This document shows, one piece after another, positions 8,728-18,064 of a stretch of DNA of 64,000 nt; the first letter of the stretch is position 1; every line of letters starts with the position of its first letter. Location: the NCBI GenBank assembly GCA_964522525.1, contig CAZFWG010000010.1, positions 21,254-85,253 of the forward strand, written 5' to 3'. The notes beneath the pieces are model-generated. The model saw only the letters and a program-made list of their open reading frames with translations. It was not told the DNA's origin and ran no database searches. The stretch comes from CAYUYV01 sp964522525 (GTDB lineage: Bacteria > Pseudomonadota > Alphaproteobacteria > JAJFIK01). A program made the position numbers and the translations under genes.

Positions 8728-9390
8728 ATGATCGCCTTTGATGACAATGGAGGCATTGCCGACGGGAACATCGCCGCGCCGTCGGAAGACAGCAGCGCCT
8801 CTGCGCCGATCGTGGTTCGGGAAATGCGCTATCCCCCTGCGACCCTGCTCGGCGATGCCTTGCGCATTGTGTTCGGAATCCTGGTCACGATCATCTTCGC
8901 CGTCATCCTGCCCGTGGCGACGGTCTTGTGGTGGTTCATCCTGGCGCTCATGGTCCTGACAATTTATCTCCTGGTCCGCACGCTCTTGCGTCTTTGCACA
9001 CGGATCACCGCCACGCCGGACGGGGTCGAGGCCCGCGCCGTGATAACCGGCGACCGCAGCTGGAGCATGGGGCGTCTGGCATGGGCGGACCTGGATGATT
9101 TCCGTGTGCGGCACTATGCGGCCCGCACCTTTTACGCGCCGCTTTGGGTCGAAGTCACCATCGGCGGCCCCGGCGCCCGGATCCGCGCCGATCACCGGCT
9201 GGATGGTTTTTACGAGCTGATCGTCAAGGCCTGGGACCGGGCGCGCGCGAACCGGATCCCCCTCGATCGCATCACCAGAGACAACCTCTCGGCCCTCGTG
9301 GTCCATGGGCTGATCGCGGCGGGCGACCCGCAAACGGCACTGGGCGCCCCTGGGGACGATCCGTTAACACCCGGATCGGACCGGCCATGA
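8728..9390 (+). CDS. Small membrane protein with PH-like C-terminal domain, function unknown
   Basis: 220 residues. One long hydrophobic stretch at about 43-86 probably makes two membrane passes. It is followed by a beta-rich soluble region (TATPDGVEARAVITGDRSWS, FRVRHYAARTFY, VEVTIGGPGARIRA) that resembles membrane-anchored PH-like proteins. Its stop codon overlaps the start of the peptide-transporter ATPase (ATGA), placing it at the head of that operon. I do not recognise a named family. The SD is weak: GGAAGG lies about 14 bases before ATG 8728. Confidence 0.7.
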   Translation: MIAFDDNGGIADGNIAAPSEDSSASAPIVVREMRYPPATLLGDALRIVFGILVTIIFAVILPVATVLWWFILALMVLTIYLLVRTLLRLCTRITATPDGVEARAVITGDRSWSMGRLAWADLDDFRVRHYAARTFYAPLWVEVTIGGPGARIRADHRLDGFYELIVKAWDRARANRIPLDRITRDNLSALVVHGLIAAGDPQTALGAPGDDPLTPGSDRP

Positions 9391-11201
9391 GCGTCATCCA
9401 GGTCGAAAACCTCAGTGTCGCGTTCAGGCCCGCGCCCGGCCAACCGGGCGGGACCGTTCTCGACGAGGTCACCCTCGCCCTGGAACCGGGACAGACCCTG
9501 GGTCTTGTCGGTGAATCGGGATCCGGCAAAAGCCTTCTGTGCGCCGCTCTTCTGGGGCTTCTGCCCAAGGGCGCGGACATCACCGGCGGCCGGATCCTCT
9601 TCACGGATCCGGCACACCCCGACGCGACCACCGACCTGACCCGGATCACCGAGCCCAGGATGCGCGAGATCCGTGGCCGGAAGATCGCCATGATCTTCCA
9701 GGAGCCCATGACCGCCTTCTCGCCCGTGCACACCATTGGTGGACAGATCAGTGAAATCTGTCGCCAGCATCAGGGGTGCGACAGGCTGGAAGCCCAGGAA
9801 CGCACCGTGGACATGCTGGCCCGGGTCGGCCTTCCCGATCCCGCCGGCGCTGCCCGCTGCCATGCGTTTGAACTGTCCGGCGGCATGCGTCAACGGGCGA
9901 TGATCGCCATGGCCCTGATCTGTAAACCAGCGGTCTTGATGGCCGATGAGCCGACCACCGCCCTCGATGTGACGACCCAGGCGGGCATTCTCAAACTCAT
10001 GGCGGAGTTGCAAGACAGTCTCGGCATGGCGATCCTGCTCGTCACCCATGATCTGGGCGTCGTCGCCAGTCTGGCCCAGAATTTGGCTGTCCTCCACAGG
10101 GGCCGCGTCATGGAGCGGGGACCCGCGCCATCGGTGCTGCGCGCCCCCCGCCATCCCTACAGCCGGATGCTGATCGACGCGGTGCCCAAAATCGGGGCAC
10201 CGGCGCCTCTGCCGCTGCCACCCAACGCACCGCCGATTCTCAAGGTGCGGGACTTGTCGGTATGCTATCCGCCCCGCCATGTGGATCTGTTCGCGCGCGC
10301 CGTGGACAAGAACCAAAAGATGGGCTCCGCCCTCGATGCCATCAGTTTCGAGATCAAGCGGGCGGAATGTCTGGGCGTCGTGGGTGAATCCGGATGCGGA
10401 AAAAGCACGCTTGCACGCGCCATCATGGGGGCGGTGCCGCCCTCCTCCGGTGAGATCACATTTTGCGCGGAGGACGCCGACGGCGTGGCGCCCGCCCAAT
10501 TGACGGGGCGGGCCCTCAAATCCTTCCGCCGGCAGGTTCACTATGTGTTCCAGGACGCCGCCTCGGCGCTCAATCCCCGCCATACATTGGCGGACATCCT
10601 GCGGGAACCTCTCCTGATCCACGGTATGGCGCGCGGCGCGGAGCTCGATGCGCGGATCGCCGATGTGATGGATCTCGTCGGCCTTCCCCGGCAATGCGCC
10701 GCCCGGTTCCCCCATGCCTTTTCCGGCGGTCAGCGGCAACGGATCGGCATTGCCCGCGCCTTGATGACCAAGCCCGATCTCATCCTGCTCGACGAACCGA
10801 CCTCCGCCCTTGATGTGTCGGTCCAGGCACAGATCCTGGACCTGTTGGGCGATCTCCAGGCCCGGCTGGGGCTGACCTATCTTTTCATCAGTCACAATCT
10901 TGCGGTGATCGACGTGGTGGCCGACCGGATCGCCGTCATGTGCCGGGGACGGATTGTCGAAATGGCCCCCCGGAACACTCTGTTTTCCGATCCCCGACAC
11001 CCTTACACCAGGACCCTGCTTTCGGTCGTGCCGGATGTGGAACATCCCCTGGATCTCTCGGCCGTGACCCTCGAAGCGGATGACCCGGCCTGTTGGCCCG
11101 AGCCTTTCCGCCTTGGACCGGACACATCCCCGAGCCTTGTCGAAATCTCGCCCGATCACTGGGTATTGTTCGCCCAAAGGCCCAATTCCCACGATGAATG
11201 A
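9387..11201 (+). CDS. Fused double ATP-binding subunit of a peptide ABC importer (YejF/GsiA type)
   Basis: 604 residues from ATG 9387; an in-frame extension upstream lies inside the preceding gene and is rejected. There are two complete ABC ATPase cassettes. Cassette 1 has Walker A GESGSGKS (about 42-49), LSGGMRQR and Walker B LMADEPTTALD. Cassette 2 has Walker A GESGCGKST (about 333-341), FSGGQRQR and LLDEPTSALD. It energises uptake of oligopeptides or peptide-like compounds through the two permeases encoded downstream. Order is ATPase, binding protein, permease, permease, each overlapping or nearly touching the next. Confidence 0.92.
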   Translation: MSVIQVENLSVAFRPAPGQPGGTVLDEVTLALEPGQTLGLVGESGSGKSLLCAALLGLLPKGADITGGRILFTDPAHPDATTDLTRITEPRMREIRGRKIAMIFQEPMTAFSPVHTIGGQISEICRQHQGCDRLEAQERTVDMLARVGLPDPAGAARCHAFELSGGMRQRAMIAMALICKPAVLMADEPTTALDVTTQAGILKLMAELQDSLGMAILLVTHDLGVVASLAQNLAVLHRGRVMERGPAPSVLRAPRHPYSRMLIDAVPKIGAPAPLPLPPNAPPILKVRDLSVCYPPRHVDLFARAVDKNQKMGSALDAISFEIKRAECLGVVGESGCGKSTLARAIMGAVPPSSGEITFCAEDADGVAPAQLTGRALKSFRRQVHYVFQDAASALNPRHTLADILREPLLIHGMARGAELDARIADVMDLVGLPRQCAARFPHAFSGGQRQRIGIARALMTKPDLILLDEPTSALDVSVQAQILDLLGDLQARLGLTYLFISHNLAVIDVVADRIAVMCRGRIVEMAPRNTLFSDPRHPYTRTLLSVVPDVEHPLDLSAVTLEADDPACWPEPFRLGPDTSPSLVEISPDHWVLFAQRPNSHDE

Positions 11202-13063
11202 TGCGCATCATGAATAAGACCCCGCTTACGCTCCTTTCCTTCCTGCTGGTTGCTGCTCTTTTCACGGGAGAAGAGGTGGCTGCCACACCACCGGAGGAAC
11301 CGCTCATTGTCGATCTCGAAGCCCAGGGTCTGGAGACGGGCAAAGCCGGCGGAACGCTGACGACCCTGATCGGCGCGGCGCGGGATATTCGCCTGATGAC
11401 GGTCTATGGCTATGCGCGGCTTGTGGGCTACCGGCCGGATCTCACCATCGCGCCGGACATCCTCAAGGATCTTGAGATGACAGAAGACCGGCGGGTCTAC
11501 ACCTTCCACCTGCGCGCCGGTCATCGATGGTCCGATGGTCATCCGTTTACGTCGGAGGATTTCCGCTATTGGTGGGAAGATGTCGCCCTCAATGAGAAGC
11601 TCTCCCCCTCGGGTCCGCCCGTCGACCTCATGGCCGGCGGCAAGCTGCCCAAGGTGGAGGTCCTTGATCCCCTGACGATCCGGTACAGCTGGGATGTGCC
11701 CAACCCGAAATTCCTGACCATCCTGGCCCGGACGAGACCTCCCTTCATCTATCGTCCGGCCCACTACATGAAACGCTTCCATGGGGATTATGCCGATCCG
11801 GCCCAGCTTGAGGCCAAGGTCAAGGCGGCCAAGGTGCGCGGCTGGTATCGCCTCCACAACCGGCTCGACAATCTCTATAAATTCGACAATCCCGATCTGC
11901 CCACGCTTCAGCCCTGGCGCCCCATGACACGGCCGCCGGCCAATCGCTTCGTCTTTGAGCGCAATCCCCACTATCACCGGGTGGACGCGAAAGGTCAGCA
12001 ACTGCCCTATATCCACCGTGTGGTGATGGATATGGTCGAGAGCCGCCTGATCCCCGCCCGCGCGCAGTCGGGCGCCGTCGACCTTCAAGCGCGGGGGCTT
12101 GGCTTTTCGGATATCTCCATTCTCAAGAAAGGTGAAGAGACAGGCGGATATCAGACCCGCCTGTGGCAGATCGGCAAAGGGTCCGTTTTCGCGCTCTACC
12201 CCAATCTCAATGCCAGCGATCCCGTGTGGCGGGACCTGATGCGCGACAACCGCTTCCGTCTGGCGCTCTCCCTGGGCATGGACCGGCGCATCATCAACGA
12301 ATCCCTCTATTTCGGTTTGGGATCCGTCGGCAACAATACGGTCCTGCCCCAAAGCCCTCTGTTCAGGGAGCAACATCTGCTTGCCGGCGCGGAATACGCC
12401 CCCGACGAAGCCTCGCGGCTTCTCGATGCCATCGGCCTCGACAAAAGGCGGGGCGACGGCATGCGGCTTCTCCCTGACGGCCGCCCGCTGGAGATCATCG
12501 TCGACATCGCGGGGGAACGGTCGGAGGAAGTCGATATTCTCTCGCTCATCCAGGAAACCTGGGCGGAGATCGGCGTCGGCATGTTCATCAAGACCAATGA
12601 CCGCTCAAGCCTGCGCAACCGGGTCTATGCGGGGGCTTCGGTGATGGCCGGCTGGCCGGGCTGGGATATCGGGCTCGCGACACCGGACATTCCGCCAACG
12701 GAGCTTGCGCCCGTGCGTCAGGTCACTCTCAATTGGCCCAAATGGGGTCAATACCATGAAACCTCCGGCAAGCAGGGCGAGGCCGTCGATCTGGCCAAGC
12801 CCCAGGAACTGCTGGCCCTGGCCGGCAAATGGGAACTGTCCACGAGCGACGACGAACGCCGGGCGATCTGGGAGCGGATGCTCGGGATCCATGGCAGCGA
12901 ACTCTATGTTCTGGGGACGGTGCAAGGCGTGGCCCAACCCGTGGTCGTCAGCAACGCTTTGCGCAATGTGCCGGAAAACGGCGTCTATGCCTGGGAGCCG
13001 GGCGCGCTTCTGGGCATCTATCGGCCCGATCAGTTCTGGTTCGCGCAACCGGAACAGCCCTAG
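11198..13063 (+). CDS. Periplasmic solute-binding protein of the peptide ABC importer (SBP family 5)
   Basis: 621 residues. The N-terminus MNKTPLTLLSFLLVAALFTG is a signal peptide; the stretch RVYTFHLRAGHRWSDGHPFT is the hallmark of family 5 peptide/nickel-binding proteins. The protein is about 80-100 residues longer than DppA/OppA, with an insert near residue 205 (PAQLEAKVKAAKVRGWYRL) typical of the larger YejA-like group. The start overlaps the ATPase stop (ATGA). Ligand unknown; oligopeptides or peptide-conjugated toxins are possible by analogy with YejABEF. Confidence 0.88.
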   Translation: MMRIMNKTPLTLLSFLLVAALFTGEEVAATPPEEPLIVDLEAQGLETGKAGGTLTTLIGAARDIRLMTVYGYARLVGYRPDLTIAPDILKDLEMTEDRRVYTFHLRAGHRWSDGHPFTSEDFRYWWEDVALNEKLSPSGPPVDLMAGGKLPKVEVLDPLTIRYSWDVPNPKFLTILARTRPPFIYRPAHYMKRFHGDYADPAQLEAKVKAAKVRGWYRLHNRLDNLYKFDNPDLPTLQPWRPMTRPPANRFVFERNPHYHRVDAKGQQLPYIHRVVMDMVESRLIPARAQSGAVDLQARGLGFSDISILKKGEETGGYQTRLWQIGKGSVFALYPNLNASDPVWRDLMRDNRFRLALSLGMDRRIINESLYFGLGSVGNNTVLPQSPLFREQHLLAGAEYAPDEASRLLDAIGLDKRRGDGMRLLPDGRPLEIIVDIAGERSEEVDILSLIQETWAEIGVGMFIKTNDRSSLRNRVYAGASVMAGWPGWDIGLATPDIPPTELAPVRQVTLNWPKWGQYHETSGKQGEAVDLAKPQELLALAGKWELSTSDDERRAIWERMLGIHGSELYVLGTVQGVAQPVVVSNALRNVPENGVYAWEPGALLGIYRPDQFWFAQPEQP

Positions 13064-13072
13064 GAGCCCCTC

Positions 13073-14256
13073 TTGATGGCGCGCCTTCTGCTCCACCGCC
13101 TGTTGGTCATGATCCCCAGCCTCCTGGTGATCAGCTTCTTGATCTTTGCGGTGATCAAACTGCCGCCGGGGGATTTTCTCTCCAACCGGATCATGGAGCT
13201 TGAGGCCTCGGGCGAAAGCGCCAGCATCGGGCAGCTGGAATTCTACCGGAAAGAGTTCGACCTCGATAAACCCTTCTTCACCCAATATGGCATCTGGCTG
13301 GGGATATGGCCGGGCAATCAGGGGTTTTCCGGGATCCTTCAGGGGAATTGGGGCTGGTCCTTTGCCTATGAGCGCCCCGTGTCCGAGGTGGTGGGCGACG
13401 GCCTCGCGCTGACCATGCTCCTCAATTTCGTCACTGTGCTGTTCATTTATCTCGTGGCCTTTCCGCTCGGCGTCTATGCCGCCACCAGGCCCTATTCCTG
13501 GGGTGACTACGGCCTTTCCTTCCTGGGCTATCTGGGATTGGCACTGCCTAATTTCCTGCTGGGTCTCGTCCTTCTCTATTACTTCAACAAATGGTTCGGC
13601 ATCTCCGTCGGCGGTATGATGGACCCGGCCTATTTGAATGAGCCCTGGTCCTGGGGCAAGGTGCGCTCCGTCCTGTCCCATTTGATCATTCCCGTGATCG
13701 TCATCGGGACGGCGGGCACGGCCGAGATGATCCGCCGGCTGCGCGCCAATCTCCTCGACGAACTCGACCGGCCTTACATGCGCACGGCACGGGCCAAGGG
13801 CCTGAGCGAAACCCGCATCCTGCTCAAATATCCCTTGCGCATGGCCTTGAGCCCGTTCATCGCCGATATCGGCAATCTCTTGCCCCGTCTCGTGTCCGGT
13901 TCGGTCATCGTTTCGGTCGTGCTCAGCCTGCCGACTATCGGCCCCGTGCTGCTCCAGGCCCTGACCCTCCAGGACCAGTATCTGGCGGGCTTCATTCTTC
14001 TCTTCGTGGCCCTGCTGACNNNNNNNNNNNNNNNNNNNNNNNNNNNNNNNNNNNNNNNNNNNNNNNNNNNNNNNNNNNNNNNNNNNNNNNNNNNNNNNNN
14101 NNNNNNNNNNNNNNNNNNNCCCTCCAGGACCAGTATCTGGCGGGCTTCATTCTTCTCTTCGTGGCCCTGCTGACAGTTGTGGGCATGACGATTTCCGATC
14201 TCCTGCTCGTGCTGATCGACCCGCGGATCCGGCTGGGCCAGGAGGCACGCCGATGA
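13073..14256 (+). CDS. Inner-membrane permease of the peptide ABC importer (DppB/YejB type), split by a false gap
   Basis: The first 315 codons run from ATG 13073 into an N gap at 14020. The bases on both sides of the gap (13965-14019 and 14120-14174) are identical. If that duplicate is collapsed, codon 316 becomes ACA and the frame continues VVGMTISDLLLVLIDPRIRLGQ to a TGA at 14254-14256, which overlaps the next gene. The restored protein is 342 residues, the usual length. The EAA loop is RANLLDELDRPYMRTARAKG, and the N-terminal helix is LLVMIPSLLVISFLIFAVI. The gene is therefore intact in the organism. Confidence 0.9.
13965..14174. repeat. 55-base duplicate flanking a 100-N scaffold gap (assembly artefact)
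   Basis: Bases 13965-14019 and 14120-14174 are identical over 55 positions, with only the 100 N between. Collapsing them restores the permease reading frame exactly. This is what two contigs ending in the same k-mer look like, not a biological repeat. Confidence 0.93.
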
Positions 14257-15398
14257 GCAATCCCCCGCTGGATCATTTCGTCGACGACCGTCCCTTTTCA
14301 CCGGATGAGGCCGCGCGTTCGATGGCGGCGCAACCCATGGGCCACCGTGCCCTCATGATGCGCAAATTCCTCCGCCACCGGCTCGCGGCCTGCTCAGCCT
14401 TCATCCTTCTTTTGCTCTATGGCAGCCTGCCCTTTGCGGACATGATCGCGCCCCATGGCGCAACCACCCGCCATGTGGACCATATCCACGCCCCGCCGCA
14501 ACGCATCCGCCTCGTCCACGAGGGGCGTCTCCATTGGCCCTTCGTCTATCCCACGGTGAAATCCGTGGACCTGGGGAAGTTTCAGCGGATCTACACACCG
14601 ATCATCACCCAGCCTCAGCCCATTCGTTTCTGGTGCGCCGGAGAGCCCTATAAGTTCCTGGGGCTGATCGCCATGAGCCGTCGGCTGATCTGCAGCCCCG
14701 AAGGCGGCACCCTCTTTCTTCTGGGGACGGACCGGTTGGGGCGGGATGTTTTCTCCCGCCTTGTGATCGGCGCGCGCATTTCGCTCACGATCGGCCTGTT
14801 CGGCATCGCCATCAGCCTGGGTCTCGGCGTCATCATCGGCGGCCTTGCCGGATATTTCGGCGGCCTTCTCGACCATGGCGTTCAGCGCCTGATCGAGATC
14901 CTGCGCTCCATCCCCGAACTTCCCCTGTGGATGGCCCTCGCGGCCGCCTTGCCCGCGACCTGGTCGCCGATCCTGACCTATTTCGGCATCACCCTCATTC
15001 TGGGGCTCCTGGACTGGCCCAGCCTGGCCCGCGCCGTGCGCGCCAAATTTCTGGCCCTGCGGGAAGAGGATTATGTGGTCGCCGCCCGGCTCATGGGTGC
15101 CTCGAAACGGCGTATCATCTTGCGCCATATGGTGCCCAATTTCGCCTCGCACCTCATCGCCAGCGCAACCTTGTCGGTGCCGAGCATGATTTTGGGGGAA
15201 ACGGCGCTCTCGTTCCTGGGCTTGGGGCTGCGCGCGCCCATTGTCTCGTGGGGCGTGATGCTGGGCGATGCTCAGAATCTGGCTGCCGTAGAGCTTTATC
15301 CCTGGTTGCTTGCGCCCGTAATCCCGGTCATGGTCACCGTTCTTGCGTTCAATTTCCTCGGGGACGGGCTGCGCGACGCTGCGGATCCGCACACATGA
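14253..15398 (+). CDS. Inner-membrane permease of the peptide ABC importer (DppC/YejE type)
   Basis: 381 residues. The first membrane helix is at about 46-65, then a long periplasmic loop (about 66-150) as in YejE, then the family motif FLLGTDRLGRDVFSRL and five further helices. The EAA cytoplasmic loop is YVVAARLMGASKRRIILRHM. It pairs with the preceding permease to form the channel. The start overlaps the preceding stop (ATGA). The cysteine-containing loop segments WCAGEPYKF and LICSPEG are noticeable, but I cannot assign them a role. Confidence 0.9.
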   Translation: MSNPPLDHFVDDRPFSPDEAARSMAAQPMGHRALMMRKFLRHRLAACSAFILLLLYGSLPFADMIAPHGATTRHVDHIHAPPQRIRLVHEGRLHWPFVYPTVKSVDLGKFQRIYTPIITQPQPIRFWCAGEPYKFLGLIAMSRRLICSPEGGTLFLLGTDRLGRDVFSRLVIGARISLTIGLFGIAISLGLGVIIGGLAGYFGGLLDHGVQRLIEILRSIPELPLWMALAAALPATWSPILTYFGITLILGLLDWPSLARAVRAKFLALREEDYVVAARLMGASKRRIILRHMVPNFASHLIASATLSVPSMILGETALSFLGLGLRAPIVSWGVMLGDAQNLAAVELYPWLLAPVIPVMVTVLAFNFLGDGLRDAADPHT

Positions 15399-15473
15399 TC
15401 CTTCCGGTCGGCGTTCTGACGGGAAGAGCAAAGGCCCCGACCTTTGGCATTCTGACTTGCCAGGAGAAAAAAC

Positions 15474-16244
15474 ATGAGCGAAAGCGCGGCCGCGGAAGGC
15501 ACGGCGCTGCCTCAGCCGGACCTGACCATCTTGATCCCCGTCTATAACGAGGCCGGGAATATCGAGCCTCTGGTTCAGGAAATCCAGGATGTGATCGGCA
15601 ATGCCATCGCCTATGAGCTGGTGCTGGTCAATGACGGCTCCACGGATGGCAGCGACGCGGAACTTGCCGATGTGCGCCGGCGTCACCAGGCCGTCCGCGT
15701 GGTGAGCCATTCCCACCGCTCAGGCAAGAGTGCAGCCCTTTACACAGGGCGCATGGCGGCACGGGGCCGCTGGATCCAGACCCTGGACGGGGACCGGCAG
15801 AATGATCCGGCGGATGTGATGTCCCTGTGGACCCATCTTCATCAGGGAGCCGGACCCGATGCGCGGCTTGGTATTGTCGCTGGCATTCGTCAGAGCCGGA
15901 ATGACGGCACCTTCAAATGGCTCCAGTCCCGCATGGCCAACGGCATTCGCAGTACACTGCTCAATGACGGGACGCCGGATACGGGGTGCGGCTTCAAAAT
16001 GATGCGCCGCGCGGCCTTTGACGATGTGCCCTTTTTCGATGGCATGCACCGCTTTCTGCCGGCCCTGGTGCGCCGCGCCGGTTGGGACGTGATGCAGTTT
16101 CCGGTCAATGACCGTCCGCGTACCCATGGCACATCAAAATATGGATTTCTGGGCCGGCTGGGTGCAGGAATTTATGATCTTCTGGGTGTCGTCTGGCTCA
16201 TGCGCCGCGGCTCCTTTCCACCGGAACGCAGCGGCGATTTGTGA
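15474..16244 (+). CDS. Glycosyltransferase family 2 (polyprenyl-phosphate sugar synthase-like)
   Basis: 256 residues, single GT-A domain. ILIPVYNEAGNIEPLVQEI and LVLVNDGSTDGS bind the nucleotide sugar. LDGDRQNDP supplies the DxD metal site, and CGFKMMRRAAFDDVPFFDGM matches the dolichol-phosphate mannose synthase/ArnC group. It has no C-terminal membrane helices, so it would be a peripheral enzyme. An excellent SD (AGGAG, 7 bases before ATG) follows a 75-base gap after the permease, so it may have its own promoter. Confidence 0.87.
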   Translation: MSESAAAEGTALPQPDLTILIPVYNEAGNIEPLVQEIQDVIGNAIAYELVLVNDGSTDGSDAELADVRRRHQAVRVVSHSHRSGKSAALYTGRMAARGRWIQTLDGDRQNDPADVMSLWTHLHQGAGPDARLGIVAGIRQSRNDGTFKWLQSRMANGIRSTLLNDGTPDTGCGFKMMRRAAFDDVPFFDGMHRFLPALVRRAGWDVMQFPVNDRPRTHGTSKYGFLGRLGAGIYDLLGVVWLMRRGSFPPERSGDL

Positions 16245-16247
16245 TCA

Positions 16248-16277
16248 CGGCTGACCCGTCCTGATACGGACCAGCCG
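16248..16277. terminator. Possible stem-loop between convergent genes
   Basis: CGGCTG (16248-16253) pairs with CAGCCG (16272-16277), with an inner GTCC/GGAC pairing. It lies between the converging ends of the GT2 gene and the GIN-domain gene. There is no U-tract on either side, so terminator function is only possible. Confidence 0.35.
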
Positions 16278-16296
16278 TCTGGACCCTGTCGACGTC

Positions 16297-17268
16297 TTAT
16301 CGTTTGCCGATGCTGATTTCGCCGTTGCCGCTCGATTTCAGCTCACCTTCCAGCTGCCCGATATGGACATCGCCGGAGCCGCTGACCGCGATCCGGGGAT
16401 CGACGGCGGTGCCGCCCAAATGGAGATCGCCCGACCCGTTGATCGAGACCTTGAGGGGATCGGCCCGGCCGTCACCGATGGTCACGTCTCCGCTGCCATT
16501 GATCGCGACACGAACCGGTCCGTCCACCGTACCGACAATGACCTCGCCGGAACCGCTGACACTGACCGACAGCCCGGCGCCGATGGTCTTCACGCCGACG
16601 TCTCCGCTGCCGGCGATGCTGACCCGCACGGCGCCCCCGATTTCCTCCGCCTTCACCGAACCGCTGCCGGCGATCGCCGCGTCAAGATCTTCCGTGACCG
16701 TCGACATCACCACGTCGCCGGATCCCGAGACGGCGACGCGCGCCGTGGCGACCCGGCCGACGGACGCGTCCACCGAAACCCCTTCAAGCGTCACATCGCC
16801 TTGCGTGTCTCCGATCCGCAGGGCACCGATCATGTCGGCGATTTCAACCGCACCGCCCTCCGGCACGACGATGGAAACCACGGGATAGTTATCCAGCCGG
16901 CCTTCGACGGGGCGCGGGTCGAACCAACGCCTGAAATCGCGCAAGGCGCCACGCCCCTTCTGGCCATCCACGATCAGAAGATTGTTGCCTTCGCGAAGCT
17001 CGATCTCTTCCAGTTTTTCCGGATCGCCGGTCATCACCACGACCACCTCGTCCGTCTCGCCCGGTTCGACCAGGACGGTGCCGATGAAGTCGCGCAGTTC
17101 GAGATTGCGAACGTCGAAGGTTAAGGGGCCCCGGGTTTCGGACGGCTCGCGGGCGTCGGCCTTGCCGGCTGCCACCGACAGAACCAGGACCGCGACCCAA
17201 ATGGCCAGAAAGGCGACCCAACCCGTTTGGGAAACTGATTTGCGGGGACCGCTCGACAACCGGCGCAT
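16297..17268 (-). CDS. Secreted GIN-domain (DUF2807-like) beta-repeat protein
   Basis: 323 residues from ATG 17268, chosen for the strong SD (AGGAGGG) just upstream. The N-terminus has basic residues, then VAFLAIWVAVLVLSVAAGKADA, a signal peptide or anchor. From about residue 185 the sequence is a run of about 20-residue repeats, each centred on GSGD or a variant (seven GSG motifs and a final SGNGE). This suits the right-handed beta-helix seen in head GIN domains. Family function is unclear; an envelope role is inferred. It converges with the GT2 gene and lies just upstream of the response regulator, in the same orientation. Confidence 0.8.
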   Translation of the reverse strand: MRRLSSGPRKSVSQTGWVAFLAIWVAVLVLSVAAGKADAREPSETRGPLTFDVRNLELRDFIGTVLVEPGETDEVVVVMTGDPEKLEEIELREGNNLLIVDGQKGRGALRDFRRWFDPRPVEGRLDNYPVVSIVVPEGGAVEIADMIGALRIGDTQGDVTLEGVSVDASVGRVATARVAVSGSGDVVMSTVTEDLDAAIAGSGSVKAEEIGGAVRVSIAGSGDVGVKTIGAGLSVSVSGSGEVIVGTVDGPVRVAINGSGDVTIGDGRADPLKVSINGSGDLHLGGTAVDPRIAVSGSGDVHIGQLEGELKSSGNGEISIGKR

Positions 17269-17377
17269 GATGGAACCCTCCTCTCGGAATGCATGGTGAG
17301 AGAAGGGTAGATCCGACTTGAGGCCGCCACCGAACAAAAATCAGGCCGAGATTTGTCCGGGGCATCAAAACCGGGCG

Positions 17378-18064
17378 TTACGGAACGAGCCGGTAGCCGC
17401 CGCTTTCCGTGACCAGAAGCGAAGCCCGGGAGGGTTCCGGTTCGATCTTTTGCCGCAAACGATAGATGTGCGTTTCCAAAGTGTGGGTCGTGACCCCGGC
17501 ATTATAGCCCCACACTTCATGGAGCAGGATATCGCGGCCGACCACGCTGTCGCCGGCGCGGTACAAGAACTTCAGTATCGAAGTTTCTTTTTCGGTGAGC
17601 CGGATCTTCCTATCGTCTGAGGTGACGAGCATCTTGGCTGCGGGCCGGAAGGTATAGGGGCCGATCTGGAAGACCGCGTCTTCGCTTTGCTCGTGGCTGC
17701 GCAGGTGGGCCCGAACCCGCGCCAGGAGAACCGCGAATTTGAAGGGCTTCGTGACATAGTCATTGGCGCCGGCCTCAAGACCCAGGATCATGTCGGCATC
17801 GCCGTCGGCCCCGGTCAGCATGATGATCGGACAGCGGACGCCCGCCTTGCGCATCATGCGACAGGCCTCGCGCCCATCCAGATCCGGCAGGCCGACGTCC
17901 AGCAGAATGAGATCGTAGAGCGTGTTTTTTGCCGCTTCGAGACCCTTGCCGCCGGTGTCCGCCTCACCAATCTCGAATTCCTGGTGCAGTTCGAACTGTT
18001 CGCGAAGGGTCTGACGCAAGTCATCATCATCATCAACCAAAAGGATCTTCTTGGCTGTGCTCAT
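17378..18064 (-). CDS. OmpR/PhoB-family response regulator
   Basis: 228 residues from ATG 18064 (SD GGGAGAG). The receiver domain starts KKILLVDDDDDLRQ with the acidic cluster, has the phosphorylatable Asp in LILLDVGLPDLDG, and Lys in the KPFKFAVLLAR loop. The C-terminal winged helix has LTEKETSILKFLYRAGDSVVGR and ends TLETHIYRLRQKIEPEP. It is a DNA-binding transcriptional regulator. No histidine kinase lies nearby, so it is an orphan here. The distance to the GIN gene is about 110 bases, so co-transcription is possible. Confidence 0.93.
   Translation of the reverse strand: MSTAKKILLVDDDDDLRQTLREQFELHQEFEIGEADTGGKGLEAAKNTLYDLILLDVGLPDLDGREACRMMRKAGVRCPIIMLTGADGDADMILGLEAGANDYVTKPFKFAVLLARVRAHLRSHEQSEDAVFQIGPYTFRPAAKMLVTSDDRKIRLTEKETSILKFLYRAGDSVVGRDILLHEVWGYNAGVTTHTLETHIYRLRQKIEPEPSRASLLVTESGGYRLVP

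Noticed and set aside
9210..11192. 660-codon open frame antisense to the double ATPase
   Set aside because: The plus strand has two complete ABC cassettes with all motifs. The antisense translation has none and is rich in Gly, Arg and His, as expected of a shadow.
14394..15716. 440-codon antisense frame over the YejE-type permease
   Set aside because: The sense strand shows a well-conserved permease. The antisense product is low-complexity and spans two sense genes.
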